Assembly: GCF_000699445.3 (NCBI RefSeq) | Contig: NC_067198.1 | Span: 37,547,523-37,611,522 of the forward strand | From: Schistosoma haematobium | Lineage: Eukaryota > Platyhelminthes > Trematoda > Strigeidida > Schistosomatidae | Direction: 5' to 3' | Length of the DNA: 64,000 nucleotides | Shown here: piece after piece, positions 10,631 through 24,400 of the stretch | Layout: every line of letters begins with the position of its first letter | Position numbering within the stretch: the stretch's first letter is position 1 | Program-made: the position numbers and the translations under genes | The notes under the pieces: generated by a model | Databases searched by the model: none | Told to the model about the DNA's origin: nothing | What the model saw: the letters and a program-made list of their open reading frames with translations, nothing else

Positions 10631-13600
10631 TACTTACACCTGTTACTCTCAGTGGAGCATAGGCCGCCGACCAGCATTCTCCAACCCACTATCTCCTGAA
10701 CCTTCCTTTCTAGTTCTATCCAATCGTTCATTCTTCTCATGTCTGTTTCCATCTCGGCACAATGTGTTATTTGGTCTTCCTCTTCTCCTTTGGCCTTGAT
10801 GATTCCATGTGAGGGATTGCCTTGTGACGCAGTCGGGTACTTTCCTCAATGTGTGTCTTACCCACTTCCAGCGCTTCTTCCGCTGGAATCTGGTTTGTTC
10901 TCTCCCACAGTACGTTGTTGCAGATAGTGTCTGGCCAACGGATCCGAAGTATTTTACGTAGACAACTGTTAAAAAACATTTGTATCTTCTGGATGGTGGT
11001 TTTCGTAGTTCTCTAAGCCTCCGCCCCATGCAGTAGAACTGTCTTGATATTTGTATTGAAAATTCTGAATTTGGTGTTGATTGATAGTTGTTTTGAGTTC
11101 GAGATGTTCTTCAATTGTAAATAAGCTGCCCTTGATTTTCCGATCCGCACCTTCACATCTGCATCAGATCCACCGTATTCATCAATGATGCTGCCCAGAT
11201 ATATAAAGGTTTTTACATCTTCCCAATCTTCTTCGTCAAGCGTGATTTGATTAGTGCATGTTGTGTTGTATCGGAGAACCTTGCTTTTCCCTTTGTGTAT
11301 ACTGAGACCTATTGCTGCTGAAGCTGCCGCTACACCGGTCGTTTTCCCCCTCATCTGTTGTGTGTGCGATAGAAGAACCAGATCGCCTGCGAGGTCTAGA
11401 TCGTCTAGTTGCTTCCTAGCTGTCCACTGTATCCGATGCCTCCCCCAGATGTTGACGTTTTCATAATACAGTCGATCACCAGGAGAAAGTGAAAGGGTGG
11501 GAGTAAACAAGCTTGCCTGACACCGGTCTTTACCTCGAACGAGTCTGCGAGCTGTCCTCCATGAGCGATTTCACAGTTAATTCCACCATAATAATTCCGT
11601 ATGATGTTGATTATCTTCTCAGGCACGCCGTAGTATCGAAGAAGACCCCATAGTGTTGTTCTGTTCGCACTATCAAACGCTTTCTCGTAGTCAATGAAGT
11701 TGATGTGGAGTGATGAATTACATTCAATTGATTGTTCCACAATGATCCGTAGTGTTGTGATCTGGTCGGCACACGACTGATCATTACTTAATCCAGCCTG
11801 TTGGTCTCGAAGTTGGGCATCTACGGAGTCTTTCATTCTGTTTAACAACACCCTGTTGAAGACTTTTCCTGGTATTGAGAGAAGAGTGATGCGTCTGTAG
11901 TTCTCACACTTGTTGAGATCACCTTTCTTTGGTATCTTGATGAGATGTCCTTCTTTCCAGTCTGTTGGTACTTGTTCCTCATCCCAAATCTTATTGAAGA
12001 GAATGTGGAGTATTTTTGCAGTTATTACTTCGTCTGCTTTAAGTGCCTCTGCTGGAATGTTATCTGGTCCCCTTGCTTTGCCACTCTTGATTTGTCTGAT
12101 GGCCATGCTGATCTCTTCAATTGTTGGTGGGCCAACATCGGTTAGGAGGCCCGTGGGTGCTGCTTCGATGTTGTGTGGGTTTAGTGGGGCTGGTCGATTC
12201 AAGAGTTCTTTGAAGTGTTCTACCCACCTGTTTCGCTGTTCTTCAATGTTGGTGATTACTTTACCTTCCTCGCTTTTCACTAATCGTTCTGGTTTACGAT
12301 AATTGCCAGCGAGGTTGTTTGTTGTGTCATACAATTGTCTCATATTTCCTTCTCTTGCAGCCTTTTCTATCATCATTGCTAGGTGTTCCACATATTTACG
12401 TTTTTCAGTTCTGATGCTCCTCTTCACTTGCTTGTTTACTTCTGTGTATTCAGCTTGTGTCTTGGCTTTCTGTGCTCTTGTCGGTTGGTATTGATTGCTG
12501 CCTTCTTGTTCTTCCTTTCTTGAATCTAATCCAGTCTATCAACAGTGATTCATTCCTTGTGATTGTGCTTCTTGTGGCCCAGAACCTTCTTAAGTGTTGA
12601 AGTGATTGCCCCCTTGATCTCCTTCCAGTCCTTCTCCATATTAGTTCCCTCTACATCGAGTAGATCGCGAAAGGCCTGGGACCTGTTGCTGAGGGCTATC
12701 TTGAATTAATTGAGTCTGTCAGTATTCCGAAGAAGAGCCGTATTAAACTTTTGTCATATTGTTCAGTGCTTCTTGAGTTTAAATTTCATCTTGGCGACCA
12801 GCAAGTGATCATCTGAGACTACATCAGCTCCTCTCTCGATCCTCACGTCCTTCAGAACCTTTTATTGCTGCAGATATGGTCGATTTGTTTATGCTTAGTG
12901 TGATCCAGTGAAGTCCATGTGGTTTTGTGTATGCTTTTATGTAGGAATATGGTGCCACTCATGCCCAGTTTATTGAAGGCACATAGGTTTGCATATCTCT
13001 CACCATTTCGTTCCTTTCTCCCAGTCCGTGTCGTCCCATGATGTCTTCATATCCCGTGTTGTCCATTCCAACCTTGGCATGCAAGTCTCCCATCAGAATG
13101 ATCAAGTCTTTTGTTGGGCATTTCTCGACGATTGACTGTAGCCTATCGTAGAATTGATCTTTAGCGTCTTCATTGTAGTCGTTGGTAGGCGCATAGCATT
13201 GGATGATGTTCATTGAAATGCCCTCTTTCTTTGTTTTAAAGGAGGCTTTGATGACCCTTGGTCCATGAGATTTCCATCCAATTAGTGCATTTTGTGCTTG
13301 TTTGGACAGCATCAATGCAACTCCTTGTGTATGTGGTGCATTTTCTTCTTCATGGCCGGAGTATAACAGAAGCTCCCCTGAAGCTAATCGTTGTTGTCCA
13401 ACTTGCGTCCAATGTGTTTCACTGATCCCAAGCACCTCCAGGTTGTATCTCCTCATTTCTGCAGCAATTTGAAAGACTCGGTTTCCCTCACTGTAAGAGC
13501 ATTCCATTTACCTAAATTAATGGTTGCTCTGGTTGTTAGAATGGGCACCAACCTCGTGACTTCCGAAGAAGCTCGGCTTTCACTATGAGGCGTCATGACT

Positions 13601-13800
13601 TCTAAATGGAGACCTAACTCACAGGGCAAAGTTTAAATGGTCTGAATTATTTTTTCTGGTTAGCATTTTTTAGTGAGTTCGTTTTCTAAGGGATGGGGTC
13701 GCTAACCCCATGCCAAACCCTCCTCCTTTATCCCGGCTTGGTGCCAGTAGTAGCCCCAGAGGGGATCCAGGCATAGTTCTGTAGCAGTAAATAAATCCCC
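10631..13800 (-). mobile_element. RTE/SR2-like non-LTR retrotransposon, copy 1, full-length but decayed
   Basis: On the minus strand, ORF2 starts at an ATG at 13596 (MTPHSESRASSEVTR), runs through GKWNALTVRE and, after a frameshift at about 13495, through the endonuclease ([47 protein letters not shown]). The RT follows ([29 protein letters not shown], and GVRQACLLPP where RQGC is expected). The catalytic box, FADD in the sister copy, reads LAGD at 11382-11393, so the first catalytic aspartate is lost. Further frameshifts lie near 11450, 11020 and 12950. The 3' terminus at about 10631-10645 carries a short ttactta remnant of the tail. Upstream, 13600-13800 is 5' UTR shared with the fragment at 23565-23905. 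Confidence 0.9.
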
Positions 13801-14139
13801 AAGTTAAATAGCTCTGTAAGTTTTCGACATTGGATGCTGACCACATGTTTTAATGGACTCATGTAACTGAAGGCGCTCGGTCATGCATCCGCACCAGATC
13901 ATGAGTGGGAACGTCATGTTTAACAACCACTGCAATCGCTAGCCAGATTAGATCAGACGATCCTCGATATATTGGTAGCATATCAAATATATCTTCGAAC
14001 TTCTTCGCTTCTGTCTTTTGATTTCACTTGGTGGGTACGCTTCATATTAGGTGTTACTGGTTAAAGCGTTGTCAAACCCCGAATGCTTGTGACGTCTGCA
14101 GTTCGTTTGATGATTGCTATCAAAATATTATGGTAGAGT

Positions 14140-14240
14140 TTAGTTTTCTGAGCTGGATAGTTTGGCTGTGAAGCTTTCATCTTTATTCTGAACATCAGTG
14201 CAAACTTCAGGTGGAAGTGAAGTGTTCGGGTTTCTCCACA
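14140..14240. repeat. Short dispersed repeat E, diverged single arm
   Basis: The blocks ttctgagctggat, gtttggctgtg and cagtgcaaacttcaggtgga match the arm and loop of the inverted repeat at 30108-30275. It is non-coding. Confidence 0.55.
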
Positions 14241-14516
14241 TATGGCTCACAGCTTGTCCTGTAGGCCTCGATCTTGACTGGTTATTGTTCGCCTTTAACC
14301 GGCTATTGTTTACTTCTTTAGTTTGATTGTATCTCTCTTTATTGATGTAATTTGTGGTCCTATATTTGTTCATAATGTTTATGATTGGTTGATAAATTGG
14401 ATCGATTGATGATAGACCTGAGTGTCAAGCTATTGAAATATACATACTGTCAACCCTCGGTTATTTTTATGGTTAGGAGATAATGGAACAAAATAACTCA
14501 AATACGAGAATGAATT

Positions 14517-14865
14517 CGTATATTTCGTATACTCATTGATCTGAACAGGCAATCGGCGAGACGAAATTAAGTGACGCGCAGAGGAGATGGCGGGTGAGAC
14601 AATTCGTTGTGATCAAGCGTGACTCAATATTTATTCTTACCAAAATAATTTGCAGACACTCAGTGAATAAGGTGAGCAATTAACACACCAGTAAATGTTT
14701 ACCCACACATACGACCATATTTAAAGTCAGGGCTAATAAGTGAATAATTGACAAGGTCAAATTGTGGTTGAAACGATTGAACAAGTTGGTCTATCCAGGA
14801 GCTAGAATAACATATGTGGGCTTGACATAGTATCAGCCACTACAGTCTCAACTAACAAATAAACC
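14517..14865 (+). repeat. Dispersed repeat A, copy 2
   Basis: Aligns with 1-345 along its whole length at moderate identity (atatttcgtatactcattgatct, caagcgt, tttgcagacac, gacaaggtcaaa, ggagctagaataa). It ends about 70 bp before an inverted copy. Confidence 0.6.
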
Positions 14866-14937
14866 TACATCTTTTTCTGAATCATAAGGACAACCATAAT
14901 CAAATAGACGAAGCTAAACGTATGGCTACATTGTTTT

Positions 14938-15190
14938 GTTGTGGCTGGCCCTATGTCAAGCCGACATAGGTTATTCTAGCCTATGGACAAATTAATTTAT
15001 CCATTTCCAAGCTATATTTTGACCTTGTCACTTGTTCGCCTATTAACTTTAACCGTTTTTAATGTAAGCGTATGCATGTGCATTTCTTAGCCTACTCATC
15101 GCACGCCTTCTCCACATCACATCATCTCGTTTCGCTTTATTCATTCGATCGTCTGTCTAGATCAATGATGGTATGACATATACACATTTG
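14938..15190 (-). repeat. Dispersed repeat A, copy 3, inverted
   Basis: The reverse complement of this stretch matches 1-320 closely (atgtcataccatcattgatc, gacgatcgaatgaat, gatgtgatgtggagaa, gacaaggtcaaaat). It is closer to copy 1 than to the neighbouring copy 2. Copies 2 and 3 face each other. Confidence 0.65.
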
Positions 15191-18090
15191 AAATCCATTC
15201 TCATACTTGACCTATTTAATTCCGTTATTCACTGGCGCGATTTAAGTCGATAATAATATACGAGGATTGGCAACATGTGTATTTCAATAACAAGCAGCAA
15301 ATGATCTAGATGGAGTCAGGTTCTACTGTTTAGTATTCCTTGGGTATATGCTTCACTCGGCTTTTCCTAAATCCTAATAAAAATCGAGAGCAACAATGTA
15401 TATTTCAATAAACGCGAACAACAAAATATCCAAGGGTAAAACACAAGAGTTTGTGGACAATTTACGTAAGAATCTTCTCGTATCTGGAGTCATCCACTAG
15501 TGATGCTAGATCTAAAATCGGCAAATCAGCGCTTCTCTATTTTCGTCTGATTCAACTGTACAACAGTTAAGACTTTTTTCTGCTAACACTAGCTTGTTTA
15601 AAGTAAAATTGTATTCTTACGTTTACCTTGGTAAATTTTATAATCCGATATAATTATATAATGGCAGTCAACACTCGGCTGGTTATAAACAATCAAGAAC
15701 ACAACATATGTATGAGGCAATTTTATTTGGCACAATGGCATAGTCATTAAAATGTTACTACTCAATATGGTTAGATTAAATCATTGCTAGTTCATCAAGC
15801 AGCTCACTCATGATTAATTAAATAATTAGCTGGTAAAATGAAGTGGCTTATCACAAGCTGATGAAATTTAAATTGATCCATTGAAGTAATCCACCCTTAA
15901 AATACGGTGTGCTTGATTAAAACATTCAAGATCGAACTGCTAAGTTTTGAGTTCGAATTTCATCTAAGTTGATTCAGTGTGCCAGATAGTGCCACTAATC
16001 ACTTATCTGAAATCCCAAAATATCTTTTATTTCACTTCATTTCTGTTGAAAAGTTTACATATTTTTAACATTTTAATATCTCTTAAATCTGAAAACCTCA
16101 ATGTATTACTACTCACTCATCTTATTCGCCAATTAATTTGACAATGTTAGGTTCGTTAAGCTTAAAACAATTTGAAGTTTTGTCTGTAATTCAATGTCTC
16201 AACATTAAAGATATTAGGCGTCTAATAAACATTCAACTGACGTAAGCAAATTCAGAATATTCTTCTTGATATTCTTATTCATTTTGGTAGTTTTATCTAG
16301 TCTTGCTACTGTGTTATAACAACTTTGGATAACACACATTTGTTCCATTCGTCGATAATGAACTGACTGACTATTCTTCTTTAGTGGTTGTTTCTTTATT
16401 GAATTTCAAATGGGACAGGCAAACTGGAAATCTTTTCTTTAAAAAAGTTATTAATGTGTACTTGTGAAACACATGAAAGTGAAATTGCTCGTAAACGTTA
16501 GCTTCTGAATACTTTTAATTATTCAAGTCTTAACTACAGATCACAGACAGCAAACTAATTCCAGACTTAGATGTAGCTGTATCAATCAGATGTTTACTCT
16601 TAGTCAAATTTTTGAATACAGATGTGTTAATCTACGCTCAATCATAGTTACATTCCTTAACCTTTAGATCGAATTTTATTGCATTACTGGGCAGTTTTTA
16701 TGCTAGTGTTTGTTATAAAGTGGTATGATGGAGAAGCTCCATGTTCTACGTTACTATTAATTGACTGAGTTTCTACTGGTATGTAAGCATCCTGATAGGA
16801 TTGCCTGTATGATTTCCATGAAGTCACGAATTGTTAGTAAAGTTTAGTTGTGACTGGTAGTATTGAGATAATTCGCTCAGAATGTGTATATGCCAGTAGA
16901 ATGATTGATTGTAGTTACCCATACCAACAACGGAGAAATAAAAGCCTTTATAAATAACTTCATACCTGTTAGGAGAGTTAGTGACCATTTGAAGGTAACA
17001 GTTTAGTCGACAGTGCGTTGAAGTTTGAAGCTTCGAGTTTCTTCATGAATATCAACAGTGGGATGAATAAAGATCTCGTTGACGAGTCCCAAATACGATG
17101 AGAAACGTGCTCTGAATCCAACTTTACTGAGTACACAATATTTCAAAAGAAAACCAGTAAATTTTATTAACGAAAACATGCTAAAGGAAAATAAGTAAAC
17201 TCAACTAAATAATATTTAATTTCTGTGCTGTAATTTGCTTGTTTGTTTAAATGTGTCTATATTTAATTTAAATTGAAAGTTGAAGACAGAAAAATAAAAA
17301 CAGTATATGTAGGGAGATAGGGTTTTCAGAATATTTCTACTGTATACGAACGAAAAATAGTGGATGATGAAGAAGTGAAACTGAAAAACCGAAAGAAAAC
17401 AAGGAATAAACATTCACAAAGAGTTTATTACAGTTGATGAATGAATAACTAATTCATAGTAGTTGAAAGAAAGGCGGTGGTAGTAGTAGTAGTACCATTA
17501 AAACATGTGTTTAGTTTGTGTGTGTGTAATCAACGAAAATGCAAAATTACTTGATCAGAACAAAAGAGCTGGAAAATCAACGTTGTATATAACTCTATTC
17601 TATTGATTTTCCATATTTCTTGTTATTTTCTAATCTAGTCTCTTTTGTGTACTTGTTTGTTGTTTTCCTGTTCAATTCTTTCTATTTCCACTAAAGCAAA
17701 TAAAAAAACAAGAAGAAATTGGATAAGTTACAAGATGGATAGTTTAACTGATTCGAAAATGAAGCAATAAAGAAGGGTTGAAGAGGGAGAACAAAGAGAC
17801 TGAGTGGATGAAAAGTAAAGCTATTGTGTGAGAGTATTATTCTAAGGATTTAGTTAGTATGTAAGAATATCTTTAAAACGAAAAAAAAATGGTAAGGTAC
17901 AGAACTGCGCATTATCATACATCAAAACAATAGTTTTGTCAATTGAGCTAGTATATTCAACCGATGCAAACTAAGTCATGAGAATTAGTAGTAATGGTTG
18001 GTTGTACTACTTAATGGTTCTAAAACAACTTTAGTTTTGATAAAATCATATGAAATCTCTTTAGTATAAAAATGAGGATAAAATAACATT
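15191..18090. other. Intergenic or 3' flank of the giant gene
   Basis: No ORF with recognisable motifs is present. The part next to 18090 should include the 3' UTR of the minus-strand gene. The first minus-strand AATAAA reads at 17424-17429, another at 17163-17168; either could be the poly(A) signal, but this is unproven. A (tag)n run sits at about 17478-17492. Confidence 0.4.
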
Positions 18091-18476
18091 TTAATGATCA
18101 TGAATTTCTTCATGTGAATCATCCTCTTCAGCATCATGATCACCATCATCATCTTCAACACCAAAGATGTTTTCGATTCGTTTTAATATAGACAAAACTA
18201 TAGACCTAGTTTTCGTCATAGGTTTGCCATCATCTGCTCCATCGGCGTCATCTTCGTCTTCATCGTTATCATCATCATCGTCATCATCATTATCACTATT
18301 GATACCACTGTCTTTCATTTTAGATAGTTTCTTGTTGTCATAATCATCATCAGTTTTTTCACTGTCTTCATTATCATAATCTTCTGTTGTCTTTTTAGGT
18401 AGTGATTTGCTTTTTGAATGTCCTGGTAGTTGAGATTTAGGTGAAGGTGAATGAACCGTCGTTTTGGTTTCTCTAT
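18091..18476 (-). CDS. TSP3-like gene, terminal exon k
   Basis: It is 386 nt, phase 1 in, ending at TAA 18091-18093. It contains no canonical loop: a Ser/Pro/Lys-rich start ([20 protein letters not shown]), acidic runs coded by (tca) and (tcg) triplets, a short hydrophobic-basic segment ([19 protein letters not shown]) that could be an amphipathic helix, and a tail of Asp, Glu and His (HEEIHDH). The acceptor is cattctag. Confidence 0.82.
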
Positions 18477-21400
18477 CTAGAATGAAAAAAATAAACAAGA
18501 ATCTCGATTATATACGAAACTGACTTGTCAGGTGACGCTCAGTTGTAGTTGGCTAATAAGAAAAGATAGAAATATGTAGATTATTTTTATTTGTATAAGG
18601 TTGATTTCTATTCAGACTTCACTATATATTGACTGTTTGTGATTTGTATCAGTAAATTATGGTCCAATCTAGTTTGGTTCTCAATTTTGCTTCGAATTTC
18701 GTATATCTGTGTATACATTGTCTATCATTTAGTGTATTGATCAAGTACTTGGTCTAGTATTGAGTCTAATTGTCTAATGGTCAAGTCCTAATGATAATAC
18801 TGGTTATACTAGCTAACATCTGGTATTTAGTGTCCCAGTGGTAGGATTGCAAGACTGAAATCATATTGTTACCGCTAACTCAAAAATGAATTAAGTAATT
18901 TATACGAATCTTCGTCAGTATTAGAACGAATAGTTTGACAAGAATTGGGTGCCGAGTATATAGTTTCCACTAATCTAATTTCTGTAATCCTTTGGTTTAA
19001 ATCACTAACAGCTGTCACTGCCGTTCCCACAGCTGTTTATATATCTTTCCAAGCAACATCTGGGTCAGCCTCGTTTTCAGAACTACCTAAGTGTGACCTC
19101 AGTTGTTCCTGGAACCTACTCATTACTCAATTCAATTCTAATGGGTCTTTTTAGTGTGGCTTTTCTGCGTCCAGTGAGGCGTAAGCAGATGCGTGTCCGT
19201 ATTAGAGCATGTTCGGAGTCGAAGCAGGCATTCCAGAATGAGCGACAATCTTCCATCGACCATCTCCAACGATGACTGATGGCAATATGGTATATTTGAG
19301 TCCATTGTTGGTCTGGTGTAGGGGGTCGCCATGTTAGATGATGTCTCTCCTTATGCATAAAATTAGTGTTTGTTAAAAATAAACGATTGTCTGAGCAGTT
19401 GCAGCAGATGTCCCCATTATCTGTTCGCTGAGCTGGGATACCAAAATACCCACCTAAATCCCTTTCTGTTTGGTCTGAGCTATCTACCTGGGCATTAAAG
19501 TCACCTGCTACGAGTACTATGTATGAACGTTTAGCTTTCTGAAGAAGTTAAGTATGCTTTCTGTAAAAGTCATCATTCACTTCATCCGGGCTGCAGTCAG
19601 TGGGAGCGTAGGCAGAAACGATGAAAAGGCAACGACGTGTCCCCCCGTCCTTCCGAGTTCTTACGGAGCTGTTTAGCCGAACAGAACATAGACGACTGTT
19701 AACGGGGTTCCACACTAATAGTGATTGTCCTGCCCTCGCACTTAGTGCTATGCCTACACCTGACAGTCCACGAGAACTAGCTATCGGGTCTCCAGACACA
19801 CGGAGGGTGTATCTCGTTGGCTCTCCATTTTGGCGGGGTGAGGTCAAGTGAATGATCACACTGGATCCTCTATGTGTGCTTCGGAGACACACTATTCATC
19901 ACAGTTACTGCCGTTACACCTCTGTACAGTCAGTAGTACGACTTCGCCTTCGGACCTTGGGTTTTCTGCTTTTAGTCTTGCCGCTCTTCAGCCGACCTGT
20001 CTGGCATGGTAAGACCTTGAGGAATGATTGTTCCAGCCAGTATAGCTCGATTAGATCATAACGATAGGCAAGCTCGACCTCCACGTCAAGGTAGCAACAA
20101 CGGTCGGGACCATAATAAATATATACACTTTAATATTTTATCATGTTTTATGGTTGTTTTTATCAAGTAAGAGTAATCAACATAAATGTTAACAATAATG
20201 TTGAGTAACTATCTCTCTTCCCTTTAATACCAACCAAGACCAGTCGCGAGAAAAACGCTTTCATCAATACGATAAAGCATTTGTTTCTGCTATGTTGTTT
20301 ATATTAATAGACGATGAATATAATTTAGGTAGTATTCATATTACGGGGAAATTTTATTTATTATTAATCATATTTTGCAGCAAATGAATGGTAAGTGTTT
20401 TTTACTATGACTCGATTATGAAAAAGATAATGGGATTTCGAATAGTTTTCATTACGTTCTCTAATATCACAGTAGCAAACATGAAAGATTGGAAATGGGG
20501 TCATATGATTCTTCACAAAAATTGATTAACCGAACGACGCTGATTTATTTGGCACACAAACTGACAGAATTAATCATTTAAAATACTTTCATTCAAAAGA
20601 ATCCCACTGACATTCATTCACAACGTTAAACATTAATCTTATATCAACCAGGTGCCTTGATTGACTATCACATATATGTTTTTATTCATTCAGTTATAAT
20701 TTCATCCCTTTTTATGACTTCATCTTCGACATATGAATACTAATCAGTCTTCACTATTATATCAAATATGTTGTTGTTCTGGTTTCGAATCCCGCGAGTG
20801 GGATCGTGGATGTGTATCTCTGAGGAGTCTCATATTAGGACGAAACGGCCGTCCAGTGCTTCCAGGTTTTCCATGGTGACCTAGCTTTAATCGACTCACG
20901 AATTCAACTATTAAATTACTACAATCTCCACAAAACCCCTTTCTAATAGCTTTTTTTATTGTTTATTATTTCGTCTCGAACTGAAGGTTATTGGTCACGG
21001 TATGCAAAACTTTATAATTATATCACCAATGTAAATTTAGGCCGTTTACAGATGATGAGAAGCATTGAAATATAATAAATCCGTGTTATTCTGCAAATCT
21101 TGTTCTCGTTTAATTTGAATCTATCAAGCGACCGATATATCTAAAAGGTCATCTAGTGGTTTCAAGGAATGCGAATACTGTCTAAAACGAAACTCATGCG
21201 ATTGAATACTTGAAGTCCAAATGTGTCTTTTATCATGACAGGTCGGCCAATGTATGTAGCACTTGGTACACAATCCATCAATTGTGGATCCGTGATTTAA
21301 AGACTAGGCAGGTAGATAGGTCATGTTAATGAAGTATTCACTACTTGTATGGTAAAGATTGTTCAATATTCGGCAATTTTCCTTGTCTTCAATAGAATAC

Positions 21401-24400
21401 TGAGTCATGGTGGAAATCATTTTGTAACAAGAGTTGTTAAACTTTGTTGAGTTGAACTGAATTTATGGACACTAAAGAAATTAAATTATTAAGATATTTT
21501 GTTTACTATCTTCATGTTCTGGCAATAAAGGTTTTCTGATTGATAAAAAGTATCCTTTAACCAAGTTTAAACTGTTTGTCACTACAATGTTAGTACAGTA
21601 ACATATTAATGTACCGAAATATTGATAAATTGTGTAGCTGAATATTGTAAACAAATAAGCACAGAGTAAATATATTTATTTGGTTTTATCTGAAGAGGAA
21701 GCTTATTTATTTTAAAGTCATAACTAGAATACCGCTTTTCTGAAGCTCTAAGAATTACAACACTTCAAGTGACGATTAAACATAATTTTAAACCGAAGCA
21801 CTAGTAAAATAAAACTCTTCTTTAACAGTAAAAAACGAATAACTGTCAGTGAAATTAAATGACAGAATTGATATTTCACAGATCATATAAAGTTAAGACG
21901 TAAAGACTGATGAACCCAGTGGGTTAATAGTAATACATAAACTGTAAGTCCTGAAGGCAGTAGGTCAATCGATCTAAAGAGTACAGTGTCTTTCAGTTGT
22001 CATTAGCTCAATATTTGATACTAATCTAAGTAACATCTAACAAACCAATTTAGACAACAATTAATTGGAGTTACAGTCCTTCTTTCGCTTCCCCGTAGTC
22101 ATTTTAACCAAACCTTCATCATATCATAATAACTAAAAAAGCCATAACTAATGAATTTAATTAATTCAAGCTTTTACAGATTAAAGAAGGACTTACTTTT
22201 CTTGACAGTTTCTTTTGGATTAGTAGTTTTATGACGATTTCTGTCTTGCTTTTTATCGTCAATACCATCTCCATCGGAATCACTATCTAAGTGGTCTGGT
22301 ATATTATCGTTATCATCATCTGTATCAAGTAGATCAATAATTCCTAAGAAAAAAAGACAAATTTTTATGACAAAATGAAAGTGGAATTTTACAAAACAAT
22401 GAAAAATCAAAATAAGAAATGTTTATTGGTTCCAATTAATGTTTCTTCAAAGGATAAGATAGTTAGATTGGGAAGTGACTTCACGTAACCTGACGAAAAA
22501 TTTAGTAAGAATTTACTTTTACTCTGAGAACATGACTAGATAATCACTGAGTTGCTTTATTTTATTCCATTTAGACGTTAGTGATCAGATGAACAGAAAT
22601 AAAAACTTTAGGGTCCCATATTGCATTTCGTCATATCGACACTGTTTGTCTAGTCCTTGGTTCTGGTTGAATCTTACTGATCAAGTTACATTGTGGTTAC
22701 TTGTGTAAGAAACTCAAAATTACGTGCATTATATTTAGATGTTAGGTAGTCGACAGAAAATGCTGTATTTAGTTTTCCTGCTAGTTGGTGCTTGTACACA
22801 AGATGTACCTGTAATATTTCTTGCACAGCGCAAAGTTCGCAAGATAAATAATTAAACATTGGCTGAAAAGAAATTATAAAAGTGAGAACACAGTGTTTGA
22901 ACGACCCAGAACGAACTAAAAAGGAGGTAGAAAATTGGAATACAATACAATACAGTACGGTTACATTATATGACTCAAGTTTACATGTCGATTCAACAAT
23001 CTGACCAAGGATATTAAAGATACGATTCCTTGAACAATATAAATTTAATCCAATTAATAAGATTTAATTCATCATACATCACTTTCCAACAAGATTCAAC
23101 TCACTCATTTGAGGGCATACAGAAGCAAAACTTTAGGTAAATCTCATTAAAATTGCATCATAAGTCTATATTCTGAAATGCTTCACCAAGATAAAAGATG
23201 TTTCATCTCTATAGTAACAGTGGACAGCCCGCATATCCGAAAACAGCTCTATGCATTAGTAACAATAACTCGTAATCGAAAATTGTGACTCGAAGTTCAC
23301 TATATAAACCATAGATTGGTAGACTTGTTCTTAAAATAAACATAGATCTGGGTATTGAAGATAGTTTATAATCGATTTCAAACTTGAAGGGGTACCCGCG
23401 ACATCTTAAAAGTTCACACTGCTCCAAAACATCTAAAACAGATTTAACCTAGAATTGTAAAATCATTTAAGAAGTATCGACTTTTGATCTTCCTATCAAT
23501 TTTATATCCCTTCATATATACTTTTACACTCTGCTTATTCTTTTTTATTGTCATTTATTTATTCTGAGAACCTCCAAGTTGTATCCCCTTATTTCCATAG
23601 CTATTTGATCGATCTACATTGTTCGAGCATCCCATGTACCGACATTAATTGTTGCTCTGGTTGTTAGAAGTGGCATAGGTCTAGTAATTTCCGAAGAATC
23701 TCGGCTTTCACCATGAGGCGTCATAGTTCTTCTGAATGAAGATTCTTCAACTCGGAGGGCAGAGTTCAAATGGTTTAATTTGTTTATTATGGTCAGCGTT
23801 TTTTAGCAATGTTGTTTTCTACGGGATGGGGTTGCTGACCCTTGCCCAACCCTCCTCCTTTACCAGGTCTCTGTACTGGCGGTAACCCTAGAAGAGCTAC
23901 AAGCTAATACATTATTCCAATCTCTTTTTCCATACACTATGTTAGTTACCTCTCGTCCTATCATAAAGTAGTTTGGCAACTTGAGCCAACCTACATCTGT
24001 GCTAGACTCTACACTGATATAACTAGCTGACCCTTTCTAAGGTAGACTGAATTGATAAAACAATGACTGAAAGGTAGCTAATAATCTGCATAGCATTCCA
24101 GTGTTGACTAAATTTTATGGATTTTTGTTTAGTCAAAAATCAAGGGGAAAACAGTTGATAGCAAATAATTTTAAACAAAATTTACCGTCCCCATCAGTGT
24201 CTTCGGTTTCTAAATGGTCAGGAATTTTATTCCTGTTTTCGTCTTCATCAATGTCTAATATACCTAAAATGCAAAATCGAATAAGGCTTACTGTACTTAA
24301 TGGGTTTTTTTACGATGGTTAGTGAACAACCGTAAAACTGAAGACTTGTACTGCTGTTGAGATACACAAATGATGGGTAAATGTAACTTCAGAAAATATA

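Noticed and set aside
24101..24322. Plus-strand 73-codon frame
   Set aside because: It overlaps exon i in antisense and intronic flanks; no independent evidence.
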